Shown here: positions 36,604-45,153 of the stretch, one piece after another | Layout of the letters: each line of letters starts with the position of its first letter | Position numbering within the stretch: position 1 is the first letter of the stretch | Assembly (NCBI GenBank): GCA_023387335.1 | Contig: JAEWIF010000013.1 | Span: 1 to 64,000 of the forward strand | DNA: 64,000 bases | Source of the DNA: Pseudomonadota bacterium | Lineage (GTDB): Bacteria; Pseudomonadota; Gammaproteobacteria; Burkholderiales; Burkholderiaceae_C | Reading direction: 5' to 3' | Notes under the pieces: generated by a model | What the model was told of the DNA's origin: nothing | The model's database searches: none | Seen by the model: the letters and a program-made list of their open reading frames with translations, nothing else | Program-made: the position numbers and the translations under genes

Positions 36604-37506
36604 ATGAGCGGCAACGACCGGCAGGACCTGCTGGTGCGGGCGATGCCCGCGGTCTTCGTGGTGGTCTGGGCCACCGGCTTCATCGTCGCGAGGTACGGCA
36701 TGCCGCATGCGCCGCCGATGAAGTTCCTGGCGATGCGCTATGCGTGCTCGGTCGCCTGCTTCCTGGCCTGGGCGGCGATCGCCCGCGCGGCCTGGCCCGC
36801 CAACCGCACGCAGGTCGGCCACCTGGCGATCACCGGCATCCTGATGCACGCGGGCTACCTCGGTGGCGTGTGGGCCGCGGTCAAGGACGGCATGGGCGCC
36901 GGCCTGTCGGCGCTGCTCGTCGGCCTGCAGCCCGTGCTCACCGCCTTCTGGGTGTCGCGCCGCGGCGGCGAAGTGGGGCGGCGCCAGTGGATGGGCCTGG
37001 CGCTCGGCCTGGCCGGGCTGCTGCTGGTGGTCTGGCAGAAGCTGGGCTTGGGCGAGGTGCATGCGCGCAACCTGGCCTTCGCGCTGATCGCGCTGGTGTC
37101 CATCACGGCCGGCACGCTCTACCAGAAGCGCTTCGTTCAGCCCTGCGACGTGCGCACCGCCAACCTGGTGCAGCTGGCCGCGGCTTTCGCGGTGACGCTG
37201 CCGCTGGCGCTGCTGGAGACCGAGGGCATGCGCTGGACGCTGCCCGACGGCAGCATCAACGCGCAACTCACCGGCGCGCTGGTCTGGTCGGTGCTCGGCC
37301 TCACGCTGGGCGGCAGCTCGCTGCTGTACCTGCTGATCCAGCGCGGCGCCGCCACCACCGTCACCAGCCTGATGTACCTGGTGCCGCCGACCACCGCGCT
37401 GATGGCCTGGGTGCTGTTCGGCGAGCCGATCACCGCCACCATCGTGGCCGGCATGGCGCTCACCGCCGTGGGCGTGAGCCTCGTGGTGCGGCCGGCGAAG
37501 CGCTGA
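36604..37506 (+). CDS. EamA/DMT-family transporter
   Basis: 300-residue inner-membrane exporter with ten predicted helices in two EamA repeats. AVFVVVWATGFIVARYGMPHAPPM at the start (shown here as AVFVVVWATGFIVARYG) and GGSSLLYLLIQRG near residue 238 are typical. It probably exports a metabolite or amino acid; the substrate cannot be told. It lies 16 bases after pgsA. The last 47 bases overlap the end of the convergent LysR gene. Confidence 0.88.
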   Translation: MSGNDRQDLLVRAMPAVFVVVWATGFIVARYGMPHAPPMKFLAMRYACSVACFLAWAAIARAAWPANRTQVGHLAITGILMHAGYLGGVWAAVKDGMGAGLSALLVGLQPVLTAFWVSRRGGEVGRRQWMGLALGLAGLLLVVWQKLGLGEVHARNLAFALIALVSITAGTLYQKRFVQPCDVRTANLVQLAAAFAVTLPLALLETEGMRWTLPDGSINAQLTGALVWSVLGLTLGGSSLLYLLIQRGAATTVTSLMYLVPPTTALMAWVLFGEPITATIVAGMALTAVGVSLVVRPAKR

Positions 37507-38428
37507 CGACCTTCCAGGGCTCGCCGCGGAAGCGCTCCGCGAGGAAGTCGACCAGCAGGCGGATGCGCTTGGGCGTGGTGGGCGTGTGCGGCGCCAGCCA
37601 GTGGATGTCGGCATCGGCCATCGCGTAGGCCGGCAGCACGCGCACCAGTTCGCCCGAGGCCAGCGCGCCCGCGATGTCCCACAGGCTGCGCAGCATGATC
37701 CCGTGGCCGGCCAGGCACCAGTCGCGCACCAGCTCGCCGGAGTTGCTGGAAAGCGGTCCTCCCACGCGCACGCGCACCTCGGCGCGGTCGCGTTCGCGCT
37801 GCAGGCGCCAGATGTCGAAGCGCTCGTTCTCGCGCACCACCAGGCAGTGGTGCGCGGCCAGCTCCTCCACGCTCGCGGGCGTGCCGCGCCGCTGCAGGTA
37901 GTCGGGCGAGGCCACCAGCACGCGCTGGTTGCGCGCGAGGCGGCGGCCGGTCCATTCGGTGGCGCGCTGGCCGCGCACCGCCCACAGCCACACGGCGCCG
38001 TCGAAGCCCTCCACGGCCAGGTCGGGCAACTGCTCGGTCAGCTGCACCTGCACCTCCAGCTGCGGATGGCGCTGCTGGAATTCGGCGATCGCGGGGCCCA
38101 GCCAGACCCGGCCGAAGCCGAAGGTGGCGGCCAGGCGGATGCGGCCCACCGGGTCCTTGTGGCGCTCCTGCAGCTCGGCCTCCATCGCCTGGAAGCCGGC
38201 CAGCAGGCCGACCGCGCGATCGCACAGGCCTTCGCCTTCGGCCGTGGGCACGACCCGGCGCGTGGTGCGCTGGAACAGCTTGAGCCCCAGCCGGGTCTCC
38301 AGCGCCGCCAGCCGCTTGGTGATGACGGAGGGAACGACGTCGGCGGCGGCGGCGACGCCGGCCAGGCTGCCGTGCTCGCGGATGGCCAGCAGCAGCTCGA
38401 GGTCGGCACGCTCCAGTTCAGGTTTCAT
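37460..38428 (-). CDS. LysR-family transcriptional regulator
   Basis: 322 residues. The N-terminal winged helix-turn-helix runs from LELLLAIREHGSLAGVAAAA to TRRVVPTAEG; the effector domain begins near residue 90. The ATG at 38428 gives the normal LysR N-terminus. It is divergent from the dehalogenase-tartrate dehydrogenase pair across 75 bases, the usual arrangement for a regulator and its target. It overlaps the end of the DMT transporter gene by 47 bases, with the C-terminal tail (SPAAPRGSRPRR) encoded there. Confidence 0.9.
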   Translation of the reverse strand: MKPELERADLELLLAIREHGSLAGVAAAADVVPSVITKRLAALETRLGLKLFQRTTRRVVPTAEGEGLCDRAVGLLAGFQAMEAELQERHKDPVGRIRLAATFGFGRVWLGPAIAEFQQRHPQLEVQVQLTEQLPDLAVEGFDGAVWLWAVRGQRATEWTGRRLARNQRVLVASPDYLQRRGTPASVEELAAHHCLVVRENERFDIWRLQRERDRAEVRVRVGGPLSSNSGELVRDWCLAGHGIMLRSLWDIAGALASGELVRVLPAYAMADADIHWLAPHTPTTPKRIRLLVDFLAERFRGEPWKVVSASPAAPRGSRPRR

Positions 38429-38503
38429 CGTTGCCCGATCGGAAAGAATGGCTTGCCGGATTATTGCTGGCTCGGCCTGGTCGCGGATGCCAGAATCGCG
38501 GCC

Positions 38504-39388
38504 ATGCTGGAAGGCTTCGAATCCCTGCGCATCGAGCGCGACGGCGTCACGCTGAACGTGCGCCGGGCGGGGAAGGGCGCGCCGCTGCTGTTGCTGCACG
38601 GCCATCCGCAGACGAATGCCATGTGGCACCGCGTCGCGCCCCAGCTTGCCGGGCGTTTCGAGCTGGTGCTGATGGACCTGCGCGGCTACGGCGATTCCAG
38701 CCGGCCGGCGGCGGGCGAGCAGTCGGCCAACTACGCCAGGCGCGAGATGGCGCTGGACGCCGCCGCGGTGATGCGCAGCCTCGGCCACGAGCGCTTCCAG
38801 GTGCTGGCGCACGATCGCGGCGCGCGCGTCGCGCATCGCCTGGCGCTGGACCATCCGCAAGCCGTGGAGCGCCTTCTGCTGCTGGACATCGCGCCGACGC
38901 TGGCGATGTACCGCCACACCAGCGAAGCCTTCGCGCGCGCCTACTGGCACTGGTTCTTCCTGATCCAGCCGCCGCCGCTGCCCGAGGCGCTGATCGCTTC
39001 CGACCCGCGGCGCTACGTGCGCAGCGTGATGGGTGCGCGCCACGCGGGCCTGGCCGCTTTTGACCCCGAGGCGCTGGCCGAGTACGAGCGCTGCGCGGCC
39101 ATTGCCGGGACGGCCGAGGCCATCTGCGCCGACTACCGCGCCAGCGCCGGCATCGACCTGGCGCACGACCAGGCCGACCAGGACGCCGGCAATCGCATCA
39201 CGCAGCCGCTGCGCGTGCTGTGGGGCGAGCACGGCGCGGTGGGCCGCTGCTTCGACGTGCCGGCGCTGTGGCGCGCGGCCGCCACCGATTTCTCCGGCCG
39301 CAGCCTGCCTTGCGGCCACTACATCGCGGAGGAGGCCCCGGCCCTTCTGCTCGACGAAACCCTCGCCTTCTTCAGGAGCACCCCATGA
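38504..39388 (+). CDS. Alpha/beta hydrolase, fluoroacetate-dehalogenase-like
   Basis: 294 residues. HGHPQTNAMWH supplies the oxyanion region. The nucleophile aspartate lies in VLAHDRGARVAHR; the two arginines of DRGxRxxHR bind carboxylate in fluoroacetate dehalogenase. YWHWFFLIQPPPLPE provides the halide-site His-Trp pair, and CGHYIAEE the catalytic histidine. This full set is specific to the haloacetate dehalogenase branch, although the natural substrate may differ. A -10-like CAGAAT ends 7 bases before the ATG. Its TGA overlaps the next gene's ATG. Confidence 0.85.
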   Translation: MLEGFESLRIERDGVTLNVRRAGKGAPLLLLHGHPQTNAMWHRVAPQLAGRFELVLMDLRGYGDSSRPAAGEQSANYARREMALDAAAVMRSLGHERFQVLAHDRGARVAHRLALDHPQAVERLLLLDIAPTLAMYRHTSEAFARAYWHWFFLIQPPPLPEALIASDPRRYVRSVMGARHAGLAAFDPEALAEYERCAAIAGTAEAICADYRASAGIDLAHDQADQDAGNRITQPLRVLWGEHGAVGRCFDVPALWRAAATDFSGRSLPCGHYIAEEAPALLLDETLAFFRSTP

Positions 39389-40470
39389 GCAAGAAACGCA
39401 TCGCAGTCATCGCCGGCGACGGCATCGGCAAGGAAGTCATGCCCGAGGGCATGCGCGTGGTCGACGCGGCCGCGCGCAAGTTCGGCATCGACCTGCAGTT
39501 CGACGTGTTCGAATGGGGCAACTGGGAATACTGCGAGAAGCACGGCAAGTACCTGCCGGAGAACTGGAAGGAGCAGATCGGCGGCCACGACGCCATCTAC
39601 TACGGCGCGGTGGGCTGGCCCGACAAGATCCCCGACCACGTGTCGCTGTGGCAGTCGCTGCTGCTGTTCCGCCGCGAGTTCGACCAGTACGTCAACCTGC
39701 GTCCCGCGCGCCTGATGCCCGGCATCGTCGCGCCCGTGGTGCGCAAGGACGGCAGCAAGCGCGAGCCGGGCGAGATCGACATGTACATCGTGCGCGAGAA
39801 CACCGAGGGCGAGTACTCGTCCATCGGCGGCCGCATGTATCCCGGCACCGAGCGCGAGATCGTCATGCAGGAGACGGTGATGTCGCGCGTGGGCGTGGAC
39901 CGCGTGCTGAAGTTCGCCTACGAGCTGGCGCAGTCGCGCCCCAAGAAGCACCTGACCAGCGCGACCAAGTCCAACGGCATCGCGATCACCATGCCGTACT
40001 GGGACGAGCGCGTGGCCGAGATGGCCAAGGCCTACCCGGGCGTGAAGACCGACAAGTTCCACATCGACATCCTCACCGCGCACTTCGTGCAGCGCCCGGA
40101 CTTCTTCGACGTGGTGGTGGCCAGCAACCTGTTCGGCGACATCCTCAGCGACCTGGGCCCGGCGTGCACCGGCACCATCGGCATCGCGCCCAGCGCCAAC
40201 CTGAACCCGGACCGCAAGTTCCCCTCGCTGTTCGAACCGGTGCACGGCTCGGCGCCGGACATCTACGGCAAGAACATCGCCAACCCGATCGGCCAGATCT
40301 GGTGCGGCGCGATGATGCTGGAGTTCCTGGGCCACAAGGACGCGCACGACGCGATCCTGCGCGCCATCGAGAAGGTGCTGGATCCCAAGTCCGGTGCGCC
40401 GCGCACGCCGGACATCGGCGGCAAGGCCTCCACGAGCGACCTGGGCAAGGCGATCGAATCAGCCATTTGA
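39385..40470 (+). CDS. Tartrate dehydrogenase / D-malate dehydrogenase (decarboxylating)
   Basis: 361-residue NAD- and Mn-dependent beta-decarboxylating dehydrogenase of the isopropylmalate dehydrogenase superfamily. It begins IAVIAGDGIGKEVMPEG; YIVRENTEGEYSSIGGRMYP, TKSNGIAITMPYWDER and NLFGDILSDLGPACTGTIG are the TtuC/DmlA signatures. Members act on tartrate, D-malate or related acids. Start overlaps the hydrolase stop (ATGA), implying a joint pathway, perhaps for a substituted dicarboxylate, under the divergent LysR. Confidence 0.9.
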   Translation: MSKKRIAVIAGDGIGKEVMPEGMRVVDAAARKFGIDLQFDVFEWGNWEYCEKHGKYLPENWKEQIGGHDAIYYGAVGWPDKIPDHVSLWQSLLLFRREFDQYVNLRPARLMPGIVAPVVRKDGSKREPGEIDMYIVRENTEGEYSSIGGRMYPGTEREIVMQETVMSRVGVDRVLKFAYELAQSRPKKHLTSATKSNGIAITMPYWDERVAEMAKAYPGVKTDKFHIDILTAHFVQRPDFFDVVVASNLFGDILSDLGPACTGTIGIAPSANLNPDRKFPSLFEPVHGSAPDIYGKNIANPIGQIWCGAMMLEFLGHKDAHDAILRAIEKVLDPKSGAPRTPDIGGKASTSDLGKAIESAI

Positions 40471-40473
40471 GGC

Positions 40474-40500
40474 ATGTCGCGCCGGCCCCCGGCGTGACAT
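40474..40500 (+). terminator. Stem-loop after the tartrate dehydrogenase gene
   Basis: ATGTC-G-CGCCGG and CCGGCG-T-GACAT form a continuous 12-bp stem (one G-U pair) with a 3-base loop, four bases past the stop. Only a short T-rich run follows. Confidence 0.65.
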
Positions 40501-40589
40501 AGTTTGTGCGGCCACCGGCCCGCAAGCCGCACCACGCTTGGCGCGCGGCCTAGAATGCGCGCCCGGCTGTTGTAAACCTGCGAGCCTTA

Positions 40590-40618
40590 TTGACATGGTG
40601 AAACACCGTGGCTTTAAT
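40590..40618 (+). promoter_or_regulatory. Consensus sigma-70 promoter of hupB
   Basis: TTGACA (40590-40595) and TTTAAT (40613-40618) are separated by exactly 17 bases, the best promoter in the window. Predicted start near 40625, leaving a leader of about 138 bases that includes a CCTCGC/GCGAGG hairpin. Confidence 0.85.
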
Positions 40619-40762
40619 CGCCTGCAGTGGCCCAAGGCCGCGCTGAAGTCTCCCATCCTCCTGGCAACGGCCTCGCGACGGCGAGGCTTCAGGGGCGGGA
40701 GACAAAAATTTTTTAGAAGACCGACCGTCCAATACCAATCAATCTCTCAACGAGGGGCACCT

Positions 40763-41035
40763 GTGAACAAAACCGAACTGATCGAGCACATCGCGAAGCA
40801 CGCCGACATCTCCAAGGCGGCTGCGACGCGTGCGCTGGAATCGATGATCGGCGCCGTCAAGACGACGCTGAAGAAAGGCGGCTCCGTGTCGCTGGTGGGC
40901 TTCGGCACCTTCGCGGTCGGCAAGCGCGCCGCCCGCAGCGGTCGCAATCCCCGCACGGGCGCGCAGATTAAAATCAAGGCTGCCAAGGTGCCCAAGTTCC
41001 GTCCCGGCAAGGCGCTCAAGGATGCGCTGAACTGA
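40763..41035 (+). CDS. hupB: DNA-binding protein HU
   Basis: 90-residue nucleoid protein that bends DNA as a dimer. MNKTELIEHIAKHADISKAA and the beta-arm GRNPRTGAQIKIKAAKVPKF are typical; the proline intercalating at the arm tip is in RNPRTG. GTG start with GAGGGGC before it. A strong promoter drives it, and tRNA-Val follows after 16 bases, so both are probably on one transcript. hupB next to ppiD is conserved across proteobacteria. Confidence 0.96.
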   Translation: MNKTELIEHIAKHADISKAAATRALESMIGAVKTTLKKGGSVSLVGFGTFAVGKRAARSGRNPRTGAQIKIKAAKVPKFRPGKALKDALN

Positions 41036-41051
41036 TGGCGGTTTGCCGGTG

Positions 41052-41127
41052 GGGTGCTTAGCTCAGCTGGTAGAGCGGCGCCCTTACAAGGCGTAGGTCG
41101 GCGGTTCGATCCCGTCAGCACCCACCA
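41052..41127 (+). tRNA. tRNA-Val (anticodon UAC)
   Basis: 76 bases with encoded CCA. Acceptor GGGTGCT pairs with AGCACCC; D-arm GCTCAGCTGGTAGAGC; anticodon loop CTTACAA gives UAC; T-arm GGTTCGATCCC region intact. Terminator at 41138. Confidence 0.97.
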
Positions 41128-41137
41128 AACCCCAGCG

Positions 41138-41160
41138 AAGGCGAACGCAAGGTTCGCCTT
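41138..41160 (+). terminator. Terminator after tRNA-Val
   Basis: AAGGCGAAC and GTTCGCCTT form a 9-bp stem with a 5-base loop, followed by a T-rich run. It ends the hupB/tRNA-Val transcript before ppiD. Confidence 0.8.
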
Positions 41161-41204
41161 TCGCATTTCTAGGGCGCCCCGCGCTTATTGATTGAGAGTC
41201 GCGC

Positions 41205-43130
41205 ATGTTTGATTTCGTCCGCAAGCACAACAAGATCATGCAGGTCGCACTGTTCGTGCTGATCGTGCCCTCGTTCGTGCTGTTCGGCCTGGAGGGCTAC
41301 AACCGCTACCACGAGCGCGGCGCCACCGTCGCCAAGGTCGATGGCCAGGCGATCACGGAGCAGCAGTGGGACAACGAGCACAAGCGGCGCATCGACCGCA
41401 TGCGTGAGCAGGCGCCCAACGTCGACATCAAGCTGCTCGACACGCCGCAGGCGCGCTACGCCACGCTGGAGCAGATGGTGCGCGACCGCGTGCTGGCCGC
41501 CGCCGCGGCCAAGGGCCGCCTCACCGCCAGCGACCAGCGCCTGGCGCGCGAACTGCAGGGCAACGAGGTCATCGCTTCGCTGCGCGGCCCCGACGGCCGC
41601 CTCGACATGGACGCGTACAAGGCGGTGCTCGGCCGCCAGGGCCTGACCCCGCAGATGTACGAAGAGCAGGTCCGCAGCGACATCGCGCATCGCCAGGTGC
41701 TGCTCGGCGTGGTGGGCACCGGCCTGACCACGCCGGCGCAGGCGGGCGTGTCGCTGGATGCGTTCTTCGAGCGCCGTGAGGTGCAGGTCGGCCGCTTCGA
41801 CGCCGCCAACTATCAAGCCAAGGTGAATCCCACGCCCGCGGAGATCGAGTCCTTCTACAAGGACAACCCGCAGCTGTTCCAGGCGCCCGAGCAGGCCTCG
41901 ATCGAGTACGTGGTGCTCGACCAGGCCGCGGTGCAGAAGGGCATCGCCGTCAACGAGGCGGACCTCAAGACCTACTACGAACAGAACCTCGCGCAGCTCG
42001 CGCGCCAGGAAGAGCGCCGCTCCAGCCACATCCTGGTGCAGGTGCCCAAGGGCGCGCCGGCCGCCGAGCGCGAGAAGGCCAAGGCGAAGGCCGAGACGCT
42101 GCTGGACACCGTCCGCAAGTCGCCGCAGTCGTTCGCCGAGATGGCCAAGAAGAATTCGGACGACCCGGTGTCCGCGGCCAACGGTGGCGACCTGGAATGG
42201 GCCGCGCGCGGCGGCTACGCCAGCAAGGCGCTGGAGGACGCGGTGTTCCGCCTGAAGAAGGGCGAGACCGACCTGGTCGAGACCGAGTTCGGCTGGCACG
42301 TGGTGCAGGTCACCGACGTGCGCACGCCGCAGCAGCGCAGCTTCGAGCAGATGCGTCCCGAACTGGAAGCGCAGGTCCGCAAGGAACAGGCGCAGCGCAA
42401 GTTCGCCGAATCGGCCGACGCGTTCAGCAACGCGGTGTACGAGGCGGCCGACGGCTTCAAGTCCGTGGCCGAGCGCTTCAAGGTGGAAGTGCAGACCGCC
42501 GCCAACGTCGCCCGCACGCCGCCGCCCGGCGCCACCGGCCCGCTGGCCAACCCCCGCTTCCTGGGCGCGGTCTTCTCGGCCGAGAGCGTGGAGAAGAAGC
42601 GCAACACCGAAGCCGTCGAGATCGGCCCGGGCCAGCTGGCCTCGGCCCGCATCGTGCAGTACAGCCCGGCCCGCACCCGCCCGCTGGCGGAAGTGCAGGA
42701 CGACGTGCGCAAGCGCCTGGTCGCGACCCGCGCCGCCGAGATGGCGAAGAAGGAAGGCATGGAGAAGCTGGAAGCGTGGAAGGCCAATCCCGCGTCGGCC
42801 GGCTTGCCGGGCAGCGTCGTCGTCTCGCGCATCGACCCCGCCAAGCAGCCGCAGCAGGTGGTCGAAGCCGCGCTGCGCGCCGATCCGGCCAAGCTGCCCC
42901 AGTTCACGGGCGTGGACCTGGGCGCCGAGGGCTATGCGGTGGTGAAGGTCAACAAGGCCCTGACCCGCGAGGCTCCCGCCGCCCAGGCGGCTCAGCAGGA
43001 AGTCGGCCAGTACACGCGCCTGTGGACTTCGGCCGAGGCGCTGGCCTACTACGAGCTGCTGCGCGATCGCTTCAAGGTGCAGATCCTGGCGCCCAAGCCG
43101 GCCCCCGAGACCAGCACGGCGCAACGTTGA
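41205..43130 (+). CDS. ppiD: Peptidyl-prolyl cis-trans isomerase PpiD (SurA N-domain)
   Basis: 641-residue periplasmic foldase anchored by one N-terminal helix (about 12-30) after the cytoplasmic MFDFVRKHNKIMQ. A SurA-like chaperone region runs from about 38 to 180. The parvulin domain lies near 265-370 (RRSSHILVQVPKGAP; FAEMAKKNSDDP; GWHVVQVTD). It helps outer-membrane proteins leaving the Sec translocon fold. It lies in the conserved order hupB-tRNA-ppiD. Confidence 0.94.
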   Translation: MFDFVRKHNKIMQVALFVLIVPSFVLFGLEGYNRYHERGATVAKVDGQAITEQQWDNEHKRRIDRMREQAPNVDIKLLDTPQARYATLEQMVRDRVLAAAAAKGRLTASDQRLARELQGNEVIASLRGPDGRLDMDAYKAVLGRQGLTPQMYEEQVRSDIAHRQVLLGVVGTGLTTPAQAGVSLDAFFERREVQVGRFDAANYQAKVNPTPAEIESFYKDNPQLFQAPEQASIEYVVLDQAAVQKGIAVNEADLKTYYEQNLAQLARQEERRSSHILVQVPKGAPAAEREKAKAKAETLLDTVRKSPQSFAEMAKKNSDDPVSAANGGDLEWAARGGYASKALEDAVFRLKKGETDLVETEFGWHVVQVTDVRTPQQRSFEQMRPELEAQVRKEQAQRKFAESADAFSNAVYEAADGFKSVAERFKVEVQTAANVARTPPPGATGPLANPRFLGAVFSAESVEKKRNTEAVEIGPGQLASARIVQYSPARTRPLAEVQDDVRKRLVATRAAEMAKKEGMEKLEAWKANPASAGLPGSVVVSRIDPAKQPQQVVEAALRADPAKLPQFTGVDLGAEGYAVVKVNKALTREAPAAQAAQQEVGQYTRLWTSAEALAYYELLRDRFKVQILAPKPAPETSTAQR

Positions 43131-43155
43131 TGCCGAGCCCGCGCGCGGCGCGGGC

Positions 43156-43161
43156 TATAAT
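43156..43161 (+). promoter_or_regulatory. -10 element of the tRNA-His gene
   Basis: A perfect TATAAT 13 bases before the tRNA, followed by a GC-rich discriminator (CGCGG), typical of stringently controlled stable-RNA promoters. No good -35 is seen at 16-18 bases. Confidence 0.6.
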
Positions 43162-43174
43162 CGCGGTCTTCGAC

Positions 43175-43251
43175 GGTGGCTGTAGCTCAGTTGGTAGAGT
43201 CCCAGATTGTGATTCTGGTCGTCGTGGGTTCGAGTCCCATCAGCCACCCCA
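43175..43251 (+). tRNA. tRNA-His (anticodon GUG)
   Basis: 77 bases with the extra 5' G(-1) opposite C73 that marks tRNA-His, and encoded CCA. Anticodon loop TTGTGAT gives GUG. The arms match the E. coli tRNA-His pattern closely. Confidence 0.97.
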
Positions 43252-43261
43252 GACACCCATG

Positions 43262-43288
43262 AAAAAGCCGGCAACCGCCGGCTTTTTT
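43262..43288. terminator. Bidirectional terminator between tRNA-His and the quinone oxidoreductase gene
   Basis: GCCGGC-AACC-GCCGGC with A5 on the left and T6 on the right, so it can end transcription from both converging units. Confidence 0.92.
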
Positions 43289-43307
43289 CTTTTCGGCGGT
43301 CGGCCCC

Positions 43308-44285
43308 TCAGCCGTTCACCATCACCAGCTTCCCCTTCACCCCGCGCGACCCCATGTGCGCGTAAGCCTCCTTGAGCTGCGCCATCGGCATCGTGCGGTC
43401 GATCACCGGCTTGATCTTCCCTTGCGCGTACCACTGCGCCAGCTCGCCCATCATCGCGGCGTTGGCCTTGGGCTCGCGGCGCGCGAAATCGCCCCAGAAG
43501 ACGCCGACGATCGAAGCGCCCTTGAGCAGCGGCAGGTTCAGCGGCAGCGAAGGGATGGGGCCGGAAGCGAAGCCCACCACCAGGTAGCGGCCGCGCCAGG
43601 CGATGGATCGGAACGCCGGCTCGGCGAAGTCGCCGCCCACCGGGTCGTAGATGACATCGGGGCCCTTGCCGTCGGTCGCGGCCTTGATGGCGTCGCGCAG
43701 GTTGCCCTGGCTGTAGTTGATCGTCGCATCCGCGCCGATCGACTTGCACAGCGCGCATTTCTCGTCGGATGAAGCCGCCGCGATCACGCGCGCGCCGACC
43801 GCCTTGGCGATCTGGATCGCTGCCGTGCCCACGCCGCCCGCGGCGCCGAGCACCAGCAGCGTCTCGCCTGCCTTGAGCTGCGCGCGATCGAGCAGAGCGT
43901 GGTGCGAAGTTCCGTACGTCATGATGAACGCGGCCGCGTCCACCGCCGGGAAGCCCGGCGGCAGCGGGATGCACCCCGCGGCCGGCGCGATGGTGTGCGT
44001 GCCGAAGCCGCCTGTGCCCGACAGGCAGGCGACGCTCTGGCCCGCCTTCAGGTGCGTGACGCCTTCGCCCACGGCCTCGACCACCCCCGCGTACTCCGAG
44101 CCCGGCACGAAGGGCAGGGAGGGCTTGTGCTGGTACTTGTTCTGCACGATCAGCAGGTCGGGGAAGTTCAGGCTCGCCGCCTCGATGCGCACCAGCACCT
44201 CGCCGGCCTTCGGCTGGGGCGTGGGCAGTTCCTTCCACTGCAGCGCGTCGACGCCGACGGGGTTCTCGCAAAGCCAGGCTTGCAT
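43308..44285 (-). CDS. NADPH:quinone oxidoreductase family protein
   Basis: 325-residue zinc-free medium-chain dehydrogenase. VPGSEYAGVVEAVGEGV near residue 60 and the nucleotide motif LVLGAAGGVGTAAIQIAKA near 145 are clear; no structural-zinc cysteines. Members reduce quinones or enones with NADPH. It is a single gene, convergent with tRNA-His and divergent from surE. Confidence 0.9.
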   Translation of the reverse strand: MQAWLCENPVGVDALQWKELPTPQPKAGEVLVRIEAASLNFPDLLIVQNKYQHKPSLPFVPGSEYAGVVEAVGEGVTHLKAGQSVACLSGTGGFGTHTIAPAAGCIPLPPGFPAVDAAAFIMTYGTSHHALLDRAQLKAGETLLVLGAAGGVGTAAIQIAKAVGARVIAAASSDEKCALCKSIGADATINYSQGNLRDAIKAATDGKGPDVIYDPVGGDFAEPAFRSIAWRGRYLVVGFASGPIPSLPLNLPLLKGASIVGVFWGDFARREPKANAAMMGELAQWYAQGKIKPVIDRTMPMAQLKEAYAHMGSRGVKGKLVMVNG

Positions 44286-44385
44286 GGGTCTTCCTCCTTA
44301 CGCAAACGGCCCATCATAGGCAGGACGCCGCCGCCCGCAGTCCCAGCCGCGACCCCACCCCTACAATCGGCAACAGGCTGTCCGC

Positions 44386-45153
44386 ATGAAGATCCTCCTG
44401 TCCAACGACGACGGCTACCAGGCTCCGGGCCTGGTGGCGCTGCACGAAGCCATCCGCGACCTCGCCGATGTCGAGGTGGTCGCCCCGGAACACAACAACA
44501 GCGCCAAGTCCAACGCGCTCACGCTGCATTCGCCGCTGTACGTGCAGGAAGGCGCCAACGGCTTCCGCTACGTGAACGGCACGCCGGCCGACTGCGTGCA
44601 CATCGCGCTGACCGGCTTCCTCGACTGGCGTCCCGACCTCGTGGTCAGCGGCATCAACAACGGCGCCAACATGGGCGACGACACCATCTACTCGGGCACC
44701 GTGGGCGCCGCGATGGAGGGTTACCTGTTCGGCATCCCGGCGATCGCGTTCTCGCAGGTCGAGAAAGGCTGGGGCCACCTGGACGCCGCCGCGAAGAAGG
44801 CGCGCGAGCTCGTGCAGCGCGTGCTGGAGCAGGGCCTGGAAGCCGAGCGTCCGTTCCTGCTGAACGTGAACATCCCCAATCGCGCCGTCGGCGAGCTCGG
44901 GCCCTTCGAGGTGTGCCGCCTCGGCCGGCGCCACGCGGCCGAGAAGGTGATCCCGCAGCCCAGCCCGCACGGCCAGACCATGTACTGGATCGGCGGCGCC
45001 GGCCTGCCCAAGGACGGTGCGCAAGGCACGGATTTCCACGCCACCGCCCACGGACGCGTGTCGGTCACGCCGCTGAAGGTGGACCTCACCGACCACGACG
45101 CGCTGGCCGACTGGTCCTCGCGCATGGGCCGCCTGGCCGGCGGTCCGAGATGA
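44386..45153 (+). CDS. surE: 5'/3'-nucleotidase SurE
   Basis: 255-residue metal-dependent phosphatase for nucleoside monophosphates, important in stationary phase. LLSNDDGYQAPGL at the start, PEHNNSAKSNALT and SGINNGANMGDDTIYSGTVG give the metal and phosphate sites. First gene of the conserved surE-pcm-nlpD-rpoS set. A -10-like TACAAT lies 18 bases before the ATG. Confidence 0.96.
   Translation: MKILLSNDDGYQAPGLVALHEAIRDLADVEVVAPEHNNSAKSNALTLHSPLYVQEGANGFRYVNGTPADCVHIALTGFLDWRPDLVVSGINNGANMGDDTIYSGTVGAAMEGYLFGIPAIAFSQVEKGWGHLDAAAKKARELVQRVLEQGLEAERPFLLNVNIPNRAVGELGPFEVCRLGRRHAAEKVIPQPSPHGQTMYWIGGAGLPKDGAQGTDFHATAHGRVSVTPLKVDLTDHDALADWSSRMGRLAGGPR

Noticed and set aside
43127..43161. TTGATG as the -35 of tRNA-His
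   Set aside because: It is 23 bases from TATAAT, outside the usable range, and overlaps the ppiD stop.
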